Notes: generated from the sequence alone by a model not told the origin. DNA of 64,000 nucleotides from Polaribacter sp. BAL334 (GCF_015767435.1 NZ_JADWOV010000301.1:124001-188000); one strand, 5' to 3'. Shown: positions 9,284-17,746, numbered from the stretch's first letter. Translations and numbers: made by a program.

Positions 9284-9746
9284 AGGACTTTTTGAAACGC
9301 ATTTATTTGTCGAGAATTTAGAGCGTTCTATCGATTTTTACGCAAACGTTTTAAAGTTAGAAATGTATTTGTTTGAAGAAGAAAGAAGAGCAGCATTATT
9401 TTGGATTGGCAAACCGCAACAAGCAATGTTAGGTTTGTGGGAAAGACCAAAAGAAGAAATTGACATTAGACATTTTGCTTTTGAATGTGATTGGGATTGG
9501 ATTTTAAATGACTCCATAAAATTCTTAAAATCAAATAATTTAAATTTTTGGAACTTTCTAAATGATGGTTCTCAACAACCTATGGTTTTTGCAAATATTC
9601 CTGCAATTGCTATTTATTTTACGGATCCTGATGGACATTATTTAGAGTTTATTGGAACATTACCAGGAAAATATAGTCCAGAAAAAGGCAGTCAAGTACT
9701 TACATATTCACAATGGCTAGAGGCAGAACAACGTGAAAAACAATAA
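9276..9746 (+). CDS. VOC superfamily (glyoxalase/dioxygenase fold) protein
   Basis: 156 residues from ATG 9276, overlapping the rhodanese stop. The first beta-alpha module contains FETHLFVENLERSIDFYANVL with a candidate metal-ligand His9, the second DPDGHYLEFIG with a candidate Glu; IRHFAF gives another His. VOC proteins include glyoxalases, ring-cleaving dioxygenases and the C-As lyase ArsI. No vicinal Cys pair like the ArsI arsenic site is visible, so ArsI is not supported. It overlaps the following transferase gene by 14 bases, so the four genes 7951-10338 are tightly coupled. Confidence 0.82.
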   Translation: MIKGLFETHLFVENLERSIDFYANVLKLEMYLFEEERRAALFWIGKPQQAMLGLWERPKEEIDIRHFAFECDWDWILNDSIKFLKSNNLNFWNFLNDGSQQPMVFANIPAIAIYFTDPDGHYLEFIGTLPGKYSPEKGSQVLTYSQWLEAEQREKQ

Positions 9747-10338
9747 ACTACTTTTAATCTTCACCAGAAATCCTGAATTAGGCAAAGTAAAAACGCGTTT
9801 GGCAAAAACAGTTGGTGATGAAACTGCTTTAGAAATTTATCGATTTTTATTGAAAAAAACACAGGAAGTTGCTCAAAAAGTGATAGCTGAAAAAGCCGTT
9901 TTTTACTCAGAAAAAATAACCGAGAATGATCAATGGAATCCAGAAATATTTCAAAAACACCTTCAACTAGAAGGAGATTTAGGAATGAAAATGCAACATG
10001 CTTTTGAACAATCTTTTGAAAATGGATATGAAAAAGTGGTCATTATTGGTAGTGATTTGTATGATATTACACCAGAAATTATTGAAAATGCCTTTGAAAA
10101 TTTAAATGCAAACGACGTTGTTTTGGGACCTGCAAAAGACGGAGGTTATTATTTATTGGGAATGAAATCAATTCACAAACCGATATTTCATCATAAAAAA
10201 TGGGGAACAGCTTCTGTACTCAAAGAAACTTTGGAAGATTTGACAGATAAAAAAGTATTTTTATTGGAAGAATTGAATGATGTGGATGTTTTTGAAGACA
10301 TTGAATTTCATCCTGCATTTCAACATTTTTTTGACTAA
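9733..10338 (+). CDS. TIGR04282-type arsenosugar-associated transferase (CofC/DUF2064-like)
   Basis: 201 residues from a GTG start at 9733 inside the end of the VOC gene. It has the intact N-terminal signature FTRNPELGKVKTRLAKTVG and the central LGPAKDGGYYLLGM of a nucleotidyltransferase/glycosyltransferase-A-like fold; GSDLYDI is the probable metal-binding turn. TIGR04282 members are annotated as ArsS-associated transferases, proposed to attach the sugar-arsenic unit to another group. Its divergent paralogue is at 1117-1794. Confidence 0.83.
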   Translation: MKNNKLLLIFTRNPELGKVKTRLAKTVGDETALEIYRFLLKKTQEVAQKVIAEKAVFYSEKITENDQWNPEIFQKHLQLEGDLGMKMQHAFEQSFENGYEKVVIIGSDLYDITPEIIENAFENLNANDVVLGPAKDGGYYLLGMKSIHKPIFHHKKWGTASVLKETLEDLTDKKVFLLEELNDVDVFEDIEFHPAFQHFFD

Positions 10339-10388
10339 TTTTGAAACTAACCTCACAGGTTTTAAAATTTTATTAATTATTCTAAAAC

Positions 10389-11204
10389 ATGAAAAAACAA
10401 CAACTCCAAGAAACCATCGATTTTTTAAAAGCTAACGGATTTTCAAATCCAACAGTTGGAATTGTTTTAGGGACAGGATTAGGAAAACTTGTCAACGAAA
10501 TTGACATCGAAAAAGAAATTAGCTATGCTGAAATTCCAAATTTTCCAGTGGCAACTGTCGAATTTCATTCAGGAAAACTAATTTATGGAACATTGTCAGG
10601 AAAAAAAGTGGTGGTCATGTCAGGCAGATTTCATTTATACGAAGGCTATTCTCCTTGGGAAGTTACTTATGGAATCAGAACAATGCATGGTTTGGGAATC
10701 AAAAATTTACTGATTTCAAATGCAGCTGGAGCCATCAACTTAACCTATAAAAAAGGCGATTTGATGTTGATTGAAGACCATATCAATTTGCAAGGAAGTT
10801 CGCCTTTGGCATTCAAAGGAGCCAATTCTTTTGGGAATATTTTTGTGGATTTATTGGAACCATATTCAAAAAATATCAATCAAAAAATAAAAGAAATTGC
10901 TAAACAAAGTAACATTTTGTTGCATGAAGGAATATATGCAAGTGTTTTAGGACCTCAATTGGAAACCAAAGCAGAATACAGAATGTTGCAAATTTTAGAG
11001 GCAGATGCTGTTGGAATGAGCACAGTTCCTGAGGTAATTGTTGCCAAACAATTGAATTTACCTTGTGCAGCCATTTCAGTATTGACAGACGAATGTGATC
11101 CAAAAAATCTACAACCCGTAAATATCGCTGAAATAATTGCAATTGCTGGTGAAGCTGAACCAAAAATGATTGACTTATTTAAAGGTGTGATTGAAGTTTT
11201 GTAA
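10389..11204 (+). CDS. purine-nucleoside phosphorylase (trimeric type)
   Basis: 271 residues, the usual length for the low-molecular-mass PNP class. Visible motifs are VLGTGLGKL, FHSGKL, the phosphate-site GRFHLYEGY, SNAAGAIN, LGPQLETKAEYRML and VGMSTVPEVIVAK. It splits purine nucleosides with phosphate into base and ribose-1-phosphate. It follows the TIGR04282 gene by 50 bases on the same strand. Housekeeping purine salvage is the safe role; in this locus it could also remove adenine from a 5'-deoxy-5'-arsinoyl-adenosine, which is inference. Confidence 0.93.
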   Translation: MKKQQLQETIDFLKANGFSNPTVGIVLGTGLGKLVNEIDIEKEISYAEIPNFPVATVEFHSGKLIYGTLSGKKVVVMSGRFHLYEGYSPWEVTYGIRTMHGLGIKNLLISNAAGAINLTYKKGDLMLIEDHINLQGSSPLAFKGANSFGNIFVDLLEPYSKNINQKIKEIAKQSNILLHEGIYASVLGPQLETKAEYRMLQILEADAVGMSTVPEVIVAKQLNLPCAAISVLTDECDPKNLQPVNIAEIIAIAGEAEPKMIDLFKGVIEVL

Positions 11205-11263
11205 TCAAAAATACCAATTTTTATTAGGAAATTACAACCCGAATTCAATCTCATAAAAATCCT

Positions 11264-11271
11264 TATTTTTG
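11264..11271 (+). promoter_or_regulatory. Bacteroidota -7 box upstream of fabD
   Basis: TATTTTTG matches the TAnnTTTG consensus and ends 27 bases before the fabD start. No clear TTTG box is seen about 20 bases upstream. Confidence 0.5.
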
Positions 11272-11298
11272 CCACGCAAACAATTCAAAAAACAACAA

Positions 11299-12180
11299 AT
11301 GAAAGCATATATTTTTCCAGGTCAAGGAGCACAATTTACAGGAATGGGTTTGGATTTATACGAAAAATCTGCCATTGCAAAAGACTATTTTGAAAAAGCG
11401 AATAGCATTTTAGGGTTCTCAATCACAGATATCATGTTTACTGGAACTGCAGAGCAATTGAAAGAAACCAAAGTTACGCAGCCTGCTATTTTTTTACATT
11501 CAGTGATTTTAGCCAAAGTTTTGGGCGATTCTTTTCAGCCAGAAATGGTAGCTGGACATTCATTAGGAGAAATCTCTGCACTAGTTGCCAATGGCGTTTT
11601 AACTTTTGAAGACGGTTTAACCTTAGTTTCAAAACGTGCATTAGCCATGCAAAAAGCCTGTGAAATTACACCTTCTACAATGGCTGCTGTATTGGGTTTA
11701 GAAGATGCTATTGTGGAAGAAATTTGTGCTACCATTGATGGAGTTGTAGTGGCTGCAAATTACAATTGCCCAGGACAATTAGTGATTTCTGGAGAAACAT
11801 CCGCAGTTGAAAAAGCGTGTGAAGCACTCAAAGAAAATGGTGCAAAAAGAGCATTATTATTGCCAGTTGGAGGTGCATTTCACTCACCAATGATGGAACC
11901 TGCAAGAGAAGAATTGGCTGCTGCCATTGAAGCAACGCATTTTTCAATTCCTTCATGTCCTGTGTATCAAAATGTGACTGCAAATGCAGTTACAAATCCT
12001 GCTGAAATCAAAAAAAATCTGATGATTCAGTTGACTGCTCCTGTAAAATGGACACAATCTGTGCAGCAAATGATTGCTGATGGTGCCTCTGAATTTATAG
12101 AAGTTGGTCCTGGAAATGTGCTACAAGGTTTGGTAAAAAAGATAGATAGAAATGCAGTTACAAGTAGTGCTAGTTTTTAA
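11299..12180 (+). CDS. fabD: malonyl-CoA:acyl carrier protein transacylase FabD
   Basis: 293 residues from ATG 11299; the 10 residues of the longer frame from 11269 (MPRKQFKKQQ) are Lys/Gln-rich and overlap the promoter, so they are excluded. Active-site Ser88 lies in VAGHSLGE, the catalytic His195 in GGAFHSPMM, and the oxyanion motif FPGQGAQ at residues 6-12. It loads malonate onto ACP for fatty acid elongation in the cytoplasm. It looks monocistronic: its own -7 box lies upstream and a hairpin follows the stop. Confidence 0.95.
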   Translation: MKAYIFPGQGAQFTGMGLDLYEKSAIAKDYFEKANSILGFSITDIMFTGTAEQLKETKVTQPAIFLHSVILAKVLGDSFQPEMVAGHSLGEISALVANGVLTFEDGLTLVSKRALAMQKACEITPSTMAAVLGLEDAIVEEICATIDGVVVAANYNCPGQLVISGETSAVEKACEALKENGAKRALLLPVGGAFHSPMMEPAREELAAAIEATHFSIPSCPVYQNVTANAVTNPAEIKKNLMIQLTAPVKWTQSVQQMIADGASEFIEVGPGNVLQGLVKKIDRNAVTSSASF

Positions 12181-12209
12181 AAATGGATTTTTATTAAAAT
12201 CAATTTTTT
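12179..12209 (+). terminator. terminator-like hairpin after fabD
   Basis: GATTTT (12186-12191), loop TATT, AAAATC (12196-12201), extended by AAAAAT/ATTTTT after one mismatch and ending in a T-run. It starts at the fabD stop codon. Confidence 0.6.
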
Positions 12210-12315
12210 CCTCTTTAACGCTATATTTTCACTCTTGGATAATTTTTTTTGAATACAACATTGGATTACAGTTTCTTTGTGTCAAATAATTTAAACCACA
12301 CTAAAACCAAACATT

Positions 12316-12735
12316 ATGAAAAACAGTAGAAACAAATTTTTAGTATTATTTACGTTAATCAGCACATTAACTTTTACCAATTGTGAAAACTCAAATGAAC
12401 TTCCAACAGAACTTTCAATCCAACAAAAAGTAGCTTTGCTAGAAGGAAGTGAATGGCTTTTGAAAGGTTATGAAGATAGAGTAATGCATACGTTTAAGGA
12501 TGGAAAACAATTTACGTATTATGGTTCAAGTAACGTTTTTTCTGAAACTCCAATTCCTGGAGCTTTCGATTATACAATTACTGGAAATTTACTAACCATT
12601 GATTTGAATTTTGGCAACGTAAAAACTTATGAAGTTGCGTTTTCTTGCAACAATTCAATTGTAAAATTTTATGAAAATGGTGAACTAAACAGTGTACTTT
12701 ATAAAAAAGGTTCGAATTACAAATCTTGTTTATAG
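12316..12735 (+). CDS. small lipoprotein of unknown function
   Basis: 139 residues. A signal peptide leads to Cys24 in LTFTNCEN, a plausible lipoprotein site followed by a Ser/Asn tether. The rest is compact and beta-rich (GSEWLLKGYED, HTFKDGKQFTYYG, FDYTITGNLLTIDLNFG) and resembles small lipocalin-like lipoproteins of Bacteroidota, with a Cys pair (SCNN and final SCL). No family is recognised with certainty. It is isolated between two terminators and probably has its own transcript. Confidence 0.65.
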   Translation: MKNSRNKFLVLFTLISTLTFTNCENSNELPTELSIQQKVALLEGSEWLLKGYEDRVMHTFKDGKQFTYYGSSNVFSETPIPGAFDYTITGNLLTIDLNFGNVKTYEVAFSCNNSIVKFYENGELNSVLYKKGSNYKSCL

Positions 12736-12752
12736 AATTCTAATAATTCTCA

Positions 12753-12787
12753 AAAAAGGTCTTTAAAAATATTTTGAAGACCTTTTT
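12753..12787 (+). terminator. Rho-independent terminator after the small lipoprotein gene
   Basis: AAAAAGGTCTT (12753-12763) pairs perfectly with AAGACCTTTTT (12777-12787); the 3' arm ends in the T-run. Confidence 0.85.
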
Positions 12788-12830
12788 GTATTTTAGAGAC
12801 CTTACATTTTCAGTAAAAGAAGAATAAACG

Positions 12831-12838
12831 TAAATTTG
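12831..12838 (+). promoter_or_regulatory. Bacteroidota -7 box upstream of leuS
   Basis: TAAATTTG matches TAnnTTTG and ends 18 bases before ATG 12857, giving a leader of about a dozen bases. It argues against starting leuS at the in-frame TTG 12836, which would lie inside the box. Confidence 0.6.
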
Positions 12839-12856
12839 CGTCCTTTAAAAGTAAAG

Positions 12857-15800
12857 ATGATGCAATACAATCACCAAGAAATAGAAAAAAAATGGCAAGA
12901 GTTTTGGGCTGAAAATCAAACTTTCAAAGCCAGTAATTCTTCTCATTTACCAAAATATTATGTGTTGGACATGTTTCCTTATCCTTCAGGAGCAGGATTG
13001 CATGTTGGGCATCCTTTAGGCTATATTGCCAGTGATATTTATGCACGTTACAAACGTCATAAAGGGTTCAATGTGTTGCATCCTCAAGGCTATGATTCTT
13101 TTGGTTTGCCTGCGGAACAATATGCGATTCAAACTGGTCAACATCCTGCACAAACGACTGAAGAAAATATCAAAACGTATAGAAAACAGCTAGATAAAAT
13201 TGGGTTTTCATTTGATTGGGATAGAGAGGTAAGAACTTCAAATCCTGAGTATTACAAATGGACACAATGGATTTTTATTCAATTATTCAATTCTTGGTAC
13301 AACAAAGATTCCAACAAAGCTGAAGATATTTCAACCTTAATTTCCTTGTTTGAAAAACAAGGAAATGCTAACATAAATGCTGTTTGTGATGAAAACATTC
13401 TTCCATTTTCTGCGGAAGAATGGCATCAATTTTCAGATTCAAAAAAACAAGCTGTTTTATTGCAATATCGCTTGACTTTTTTGTCAGATACTGAAGTAAA
13501 TTGGTGTCCAGCTTTGGGTACAGTTTTGGCAAATGACGAAATTATAAACGGTGTTTCAGAAAGAGGAGGACATCCTGTGATCAGAAAAAAAATGACACAA
13601 TGGTCTATGCGAATTTCTGCATACGCACAACGTTTGTTAGATGGTTTATCAACCATTGATTGGCCTCAACCGTTAAAAGATTCACAAACAAATTGGATTG
13701 GACGTTCTCAAGGAGCAATGGTTTCTTTCAAAGTAATTGAACCAACAACCATCAACCATCAACCAAAAACTATAGAAGTTTTTACCACAAGACCTGATAC
13801 CATTTTTGGAGTTAGTTTTATGACGTTAGCTCCTGAACATGAATTAGTTTCAAAAATTACAACTGACGAACAAAAAGCAGCTGTTGAAAACTATATTGAA
13901 GCAACAGCAAAACGCTCTGAACGTGAGAGAATGGCGGATGTAAAAACCATTTCAGGAGTTTTTACAGGAGCCTATGCTGAACATCCATTTACCAAAAAAC
14001 CAATCCCAATTTGGATTGGTGATTATGTGTTGGCTGGTTATGGGACAGGAGCTGTAATGGCTGTTCCTTGTGGAGATCAACGTGATTATGATTTTGCAAA
14101 ACAATTCGGAATTGAGATTCCAAATATCTTTGAAAATGTAGATATTTCTGAAGCTGCTCATGCAGATAAAGAAGGAACTGTGATTGCAAATTCCGATTTT
14201 TTATCTGGTTTGTCGTATAAAAAAGCATTGCAAAAAGCCATTGAAGTTTTAGAAGAAAACGGATTTGGTTATGGAAAAGTCAATTATCGTTTGCGAGATG
14301 CCGTTTTTAGCAGACAACGTTATTGGGGAGAACCTTTTCCTGTGTATTACAAAGACGGAATGCCGCAAATGATTGACGAAAAATACTTGCCAATTGTATT
14401 GCCAGAAGTTGAAAAATATTTGCCAACGGAAGATGGAAAACCGCCTTTAGGAAATGCTGAAGTTTGGGCTTGGTGTACAAAAACAAACTCGATTGTGGAT
14501 AATTCAAAAATTGATAATGCTACTGTTTTTCCATTAGAATTAAACACCATGCCAGGTTGGGCTGGAAGTTCTTGGTATTTTAACAGATATATGGATGCCA
14601 AAAATCCAACAGAATTTGCAAGTAAAGAAGCACTGAATTATTGGAAAGAAGTGGATTTATACATTGGAGGTTCAGAACACGCAACAGGTCATTTATTGTA
14701 TGCGCGTTTTTGGCAAAAATTCTTGTTTGATAGAGGTTTTGTTCCTGTGGATGAATTTGCAAAAAAATTGATAAATCAAGGAATGATTTTGGGGACAAGT
14801 GCTTTTGTTTACAGATTGATAATTGAATGTATTTTAGATGACAAGACTACTGAAAATAAAGAGATTTTTATTTCTGAGGCTACATATAAAGAAATTAAAA
14901 AGTTTAATGAATTATCAATTGAAAAAAATATAGACGAAGATATCTTAAGTAATATCAATTCTGATAAAGAATATTTAAAAGATGAAATTGAATCTACATT
15001 AATAGAGGTTCTAGCTCTTGAAAATAAAATATTAGAAAAAATTAATATAAATTTCTCTGAAATTCAAAATATTCACGCAGATGTTTCTTTAGTTAATTCT
15101 TCAGAAGAACTTGATGTTCATAGATTTAAAGAATGGAGGAAAGATTTTGAAAATGGAATATTTTTATCAAACCAATTAGGGTGGACAGAGAATAATCATT
15201 CATATACTGTTGGTAGAGAAGTAGAAAAAATGTCCAAATCCAAATACAATGTCGTAAATCCTGATGATATTGTAGCAGAATATGGTGCAGATGCTTTGCG
15301 ATTATTTGAAATGTTTTTAGGGCCTTTAGAACAAACAAAACCATGGAAAACCTCAGGAATTTCGGGTGTGTATTCTTTTCTGAAGAAACTTTGGAAATTG
15401 TATTTTAACGGAGATCAATTTGAGGTTTCTGATGAAAATCCAACATCAGAAGAATTAAAAACACTACACAAAACCATCAAAAAAGTGGAAGAAGATATTG
15501 AGAATTTTTCGTTCAATACGTCTGTTTCTACATTTATGATTGCAGTAAACGAGTTGACTGCTTTGCAATGCAATAAACGTTCAATTTTAGAGCCTTTATT
15601 GATTTTGCTTTCACCTTATGCTCCTCATATCACAGAAGAATTATGGAGCAAATTAGGACACACAAATTCCATTTCAACAGCTGAATTTCCAAAATTCGAA
15701 CCAAAATATTTGGTAGAAAGCACTAAAATCTATCCAATTTCATTCAATGGAAAAATGCGTTTCACGATTGAACTTTCTCTTGATTTATCAAAAGAAGAAA

Positions 15801-15907
15801 TCGAAAAAGCAGTGATGAGCAATGAAAAAACAATAGTACAATTGGAAGGAAAAACGCCCAAAAACGTGATTATTGTTCCTGGCAAAATTGTGAATATTGT
15901 TGGGTAA
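12857..15907 (+). CDS. leuS: leucyl-tRNA synthetase
   Basis: About 1016 residues from ATG 12857 (ATG 12860 equally possible). The HIGH motif is HVGH at about residue 49, the editing (CP1) domain shows TTRPDTIFG and the conserved Asp in GDQRDYDF, and KMSKS lies at about residue 790. It charges tRNA-Leu. Bacteroidota LeuRS have extra inserts, but this one is longer than usual: about 80 residues, Lys/Glu/Ile-rich and coiled-coil-like, lie between SAFVYR and IHADVSL (nt 14816-15070). Leucine codons there are TTA, CTA or CTT, whereas flanking leuS uses TTG often. Confidence 0.95.
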   Translation: MMQYNHQEIEKKWQEFWAENQTFKASNSSHLPKYYVLDMFPYPSGAGLHVGHPLGYIASDIYARYKRHKGFNVLHPQGYDSFGLPAEQYAIQTGQHPAQTTEENIKTYRKQLDKIGFSFDWDREVRTSNPEYYKWTQWIFIQLFNSWYNKDSNKAEDISTLISLFEKQGNANINAVCDENILPFSAEEWHQFSDSKKQAVLLQYRLTFLSDTEVNWCPALGTVLANDEIINGVSERGGHPVIRKKMTQWSMRISAYAQRLLDGLSTIDWPQPLKDSQTNWIGRSQGAMVSFKVIEPTTINHQPKTIEVFTTRPDTIFGVSFMTLAPEHELVSKITTDEQKAAVENYIEATAKRSERERMADVKTISGVFTGAYAEHPFTKKPIPIWIGDYVLAGYGTGAVMAVPCGDQRDYDFAKQFGIEIPNIFENVDISEAAHADKEGTVIANSDFLSGLSYKKALQKAIEVLEENGFGYGKVNYRLRDAVFSRQRYWGEPFPVYYKDGMPQMIDEKYLPIVLPEVEKYLPTEDGKPPLGNAEVWAWCTKTNSIVDNSKIDNATVFPLELNTMPGWAGSSWYFNRYMDAKNPTEFASKEALNYWKEVDLYIGGSEHATGHLLYARFWQKFLFDRGFVPVDEFAKKLINQGMILGTSAFVYRLIIECILDDKTTENKEIFISEATYKEIKKFNELSIEKNIDEDILSNINSDKEYLKDEIESTLIEVLALENKILEKININFSEIQNIHADVSLVNSSEELDVHRFKEWRKDFENGIFLSNQLGWTENNHSYTVGREVEKMSKSKYNVVNPDDIVAEYGADALRLFEMFLGPLEQTKPWKTSGISGVYSFLKKLWKLYFNGDQFEVSDENPTSEELKTLHKTIKKVEEDIENFSFNTSVSTFMIAVNELTALQCNKRSILEPLLILLSPYAPHITEELWSKLGHTNSISTAEFPKFEPKYLVESTKIYPISFNGKMRFTIELSLDLSKEEIEKAVMSNEKTIVQLEGKTPKNVIIVPGKIVNIVG

Positions 15908-15914
15908 TTTCTAT

Positions 15915-15950
15915 ACTACAAGGTTTCAAAAAGTGTTGTAGTTTATTTTA
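15915..15950 (+). terminator. possible leuS terminator, first hairpin
   Basis: ACTACAA (15915-15921) and TTGTAGT (15936-15942) form a perfect 7-bp stem followed by a T-rich tail, 7 bases after the leuS stop. Confidence 0.5.
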
Positions 15951-15996
15951 AAATATCTCATACAGTTCCATAAAAAATATTGAGAAAATATCAAGA

Positions 15997-16034
15997 GTCT
16001 CTAATTGCAAATTTGTAGTTAGAGACATTTTTTT
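15997..16034 (+). terminator. second terminator hairpin downstream of leuS
   Basis: GTCTCTAA (15997-16004) and TTAGAGAC (16019-16026) form a perfect stem followed by a run of T, a standard Rho-independent layout. Confidence 0.6.
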
Positions 16035-16039
16035 AGAAA

Positions 16040-16279
16040 TATATTGCAGTCAAAGTATTGAAAATATTCTAAAAGCAATTGATTTACAGAAGATTCAATC
16101 TGAAAAATCAATTTAAATTGTTTTTAAAAGCATCAATTGAAAAAAATCCGCAAGCAGTAAATTCCAGTAATCATGATGTGTATTCTGCGAATATTCAGCC
16201 AGATTCAGTAAGAGGAAGATGATATTCTGGCTATTATAAACCTCAAGATAGGGTAAAAATAATTGTGAATTTATTGTAA
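16040..16279 (+). pseudogene. decayed gene fragment of unknown origin
   Basis: The 401-base gap between leuS and the next gene holds, besides two hairpins, a stretch that reads like broken coding DNA. One frame gives SQSIENILKAIDLQKIQSEK then stops at about 16114. A second frame, open from 16076, gives FKLFLKASIEKNPQAV, NHDVYSANIQPDSVRGR, an in-frame TGA at 16220, then YSGYYKPQDRVKIIVNLL and TAA at 16277-16279. The TGA may be a mutated Trp codon. A frameshift plus one stop explains both pieces. I cannot name the parent gene. Confidence 0.4.
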
Positions 16280-16308
16280 ATTAAAAACGATTTTACCAAA
16301 GAATAATT

Positions 16309-17562
16309 TTAAAAATACTGCCCAATTCCAAAAACCAATCCTTGACTTCTTTCAGTCAATCCAAAGCCGTAATCTATTCTAAAAGTGGCATTAAATATTG
16401 TTTTATGGATAAATCGCAAACCAACACCTGCAAAAAAACGGACGTTATTTTTATCAATAAAATCATTAAAATTACCTCCGGGTAATCGCCAACTGCCAGC
16501 ATCCATAAAAGTGTTTCCCTGCAAAACAAACCAATTTTTTTCAATCAAGGTATTTCTAAACTCGGTATTTATCACAAACATGCCTGTGCCTCTATCAATC
16601 AAATTTCCTACACCACGAATGTTTACGTTATTATCTAGAGCAAACGGAGCAAATGGAGTGTTTTCATTTGATGACAATCCAAATCGCACTCTAGTTGCCC
16701 AATTTCCAGAATTTCCAAGCCTTTTAAAATAGGAAAAATCATTCCAAGCTATTTTAAAATTGTCTTGAAAATTATTGGAACTAAAAACATATTGCGCAAA
16801 AAAATTGTTTCTAATTCCGCTTATCAAATAAAAATCATACTTTAGGTTATCATAAGTATAATTAGACTTAAGCATTGTTTTAGTAAGTTCTAAAAATTGA
16901 GGAACTCCATTGGCAGTTGCACCAGATAAATATTGGTATTTTTCTGAAAAAACATTGACACCAAATCGTATAGCGTTCTGAAAATCAATCCTATAAGCGG
17001 CTAATAATTCAATCCCAGTGTTTGTATATTCATAACGAGCGGGTTGAGTATTGATAAATAAGGGTTCAATACTTGATTGTTTTTGAAAACTTGCCTCTAG
17101 ACCCAAATTTGTTGAAAATAAAAAAGGAGCTGCATAGAAAAATCCAAATGAAGAAACCGCATTATTTTGATAATATGCCCCAATTGTATTGTTTTTCCCC
17201 AAAAAATTATAATCAAAAAGACCTATTCTATAGGCAGCAGAGGCTTCTGCAGAAGTCCATAAAGATACATTAGGTAACAAACTCCAGTTTTCTATAATTT
17301 GAAATGTAACTGTAAAAAAAGTATCTTTTTTAGCAACAGTATAGGTTACGTTTGAAATTCCATTCAATCTAGTTAATGCATACACATCATTGTTAAGTTT
17401 GATGCTATCTAATGGTTGATTGACTTTCGTTTCAATAAAATCAATCATGAAATTTATATTCATTCTTTCCACTCCTTTCCAATCTATGGAACCAACTTTA
17501 GCTGATTGACTAAAAAAAGGAACGGATAAAAAAATAGCAATTACAAAAAGAATATTTTTCAA
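16309..17562 (-). CDS. BamA/Omp85-like outer membrane protein
   Basis: 417 residues. A signal peptide (ending FFSQS) is followed by one POTRA-like unit (about 20-95, VGSIDWKGVERMNINFM ... VTFQIIENW), then a 16-strand-like barrel with the Omp85 loop motif IRGVGNLIDRGTGMF and a C-terminal strand ending GIGQYF. It is much shorter than BamA (about 800 residues), so it is a small Omp85 relative, perhaps for a single substrate or a patatin-like partner; no partner gene is adjacent. It ends next to the decayed fragment and is transcribed towards leuS. Confidence 0.75.
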   Translation of the reverse strand: MKNILFVIAIFLSVPFFSQSAKVGSIDWKGVERMNINFMIDFIETKVNQPLDSIKLNNDVYALTRLNGISNVTYTVAKKDTFFTVTFQIIENWSLLPNVSLWTSAEASAAYRIGLFDYNFLGKNNTIGAYYQNNAVSSFGFFYAAPFLFSTNLGLEASFQKQSSIEPLFINTQPARYEYTNTGIELLAAYRIDFQNAIRFGVNVFSEKYQYLSGATANGVPQFLELTKTMLKSNYTYDNLKYDFYLISGIRNNFFAQYVFSSNNFQDNFKIAWNDFSYFKRLGNSGNWATRVRFGLSSNENTPFAPFALDNNVNIRGVGNLIDRGTGMFVINTEFRNTLIEKNWFVLQGNTFMDAGSWRLPGGNFNDFIDKNNVRFFAGVGLRFIHKTIFNATFRIDYGFGLTERSQGLVFGIGQYF

Positions 17563-17607
17563 AACAACCTAAAATTTATGATGATAAATGTGTTGATGTA
17601 TTAATTA

Positions 17608-17619
17608 CAAATATATTTG
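17608..17619. promoter_or_regulatory. palindromic pair of overlapping divergent -7 boxes
   Basis: CAAATATATTTG contains TATATTTG on both strands, so one 12-bp palindrome gives a -7 box towards the Omp85-like gene (start 46 bases away) and one towards the DUF547 gene (start 127 bases away). For the minus strand a CCAA (TTGG) lies at 17630-17633 with a short spacer of about 15. Confidence 0.45.
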
Positions 17620-17746
17620 AAATTATGGTCCAAGAGAAATATTTTTTTTGATGATATGTAAAAAAGGCATTTTTTTAAAAATATTTTGTAATGATTTTTA
17701 ATTTATTGCGCCTAAATTAAAAGTAAAAGAATAAAACATATTATAA

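Noticed and set aside
9276..9746. VOC protein as the C-As lyase ArsI
   Set aside because: ArsI needs a vicinal cysteine pair for trivalent arsenic; the only cysteine seen is in FECDWDW.
12836..12856. leuS starting at TTG 12836
   Set aside because: That codon lies within the -7 box TAAATTTG, and the extra residues do not match LeuRS openings.
14816..15070. Insertion in leuS as an intein or mobile element
   Set aside because: No intein splice residues or endonuclease motifs, the frame is intact, and the segment is too short and simple.
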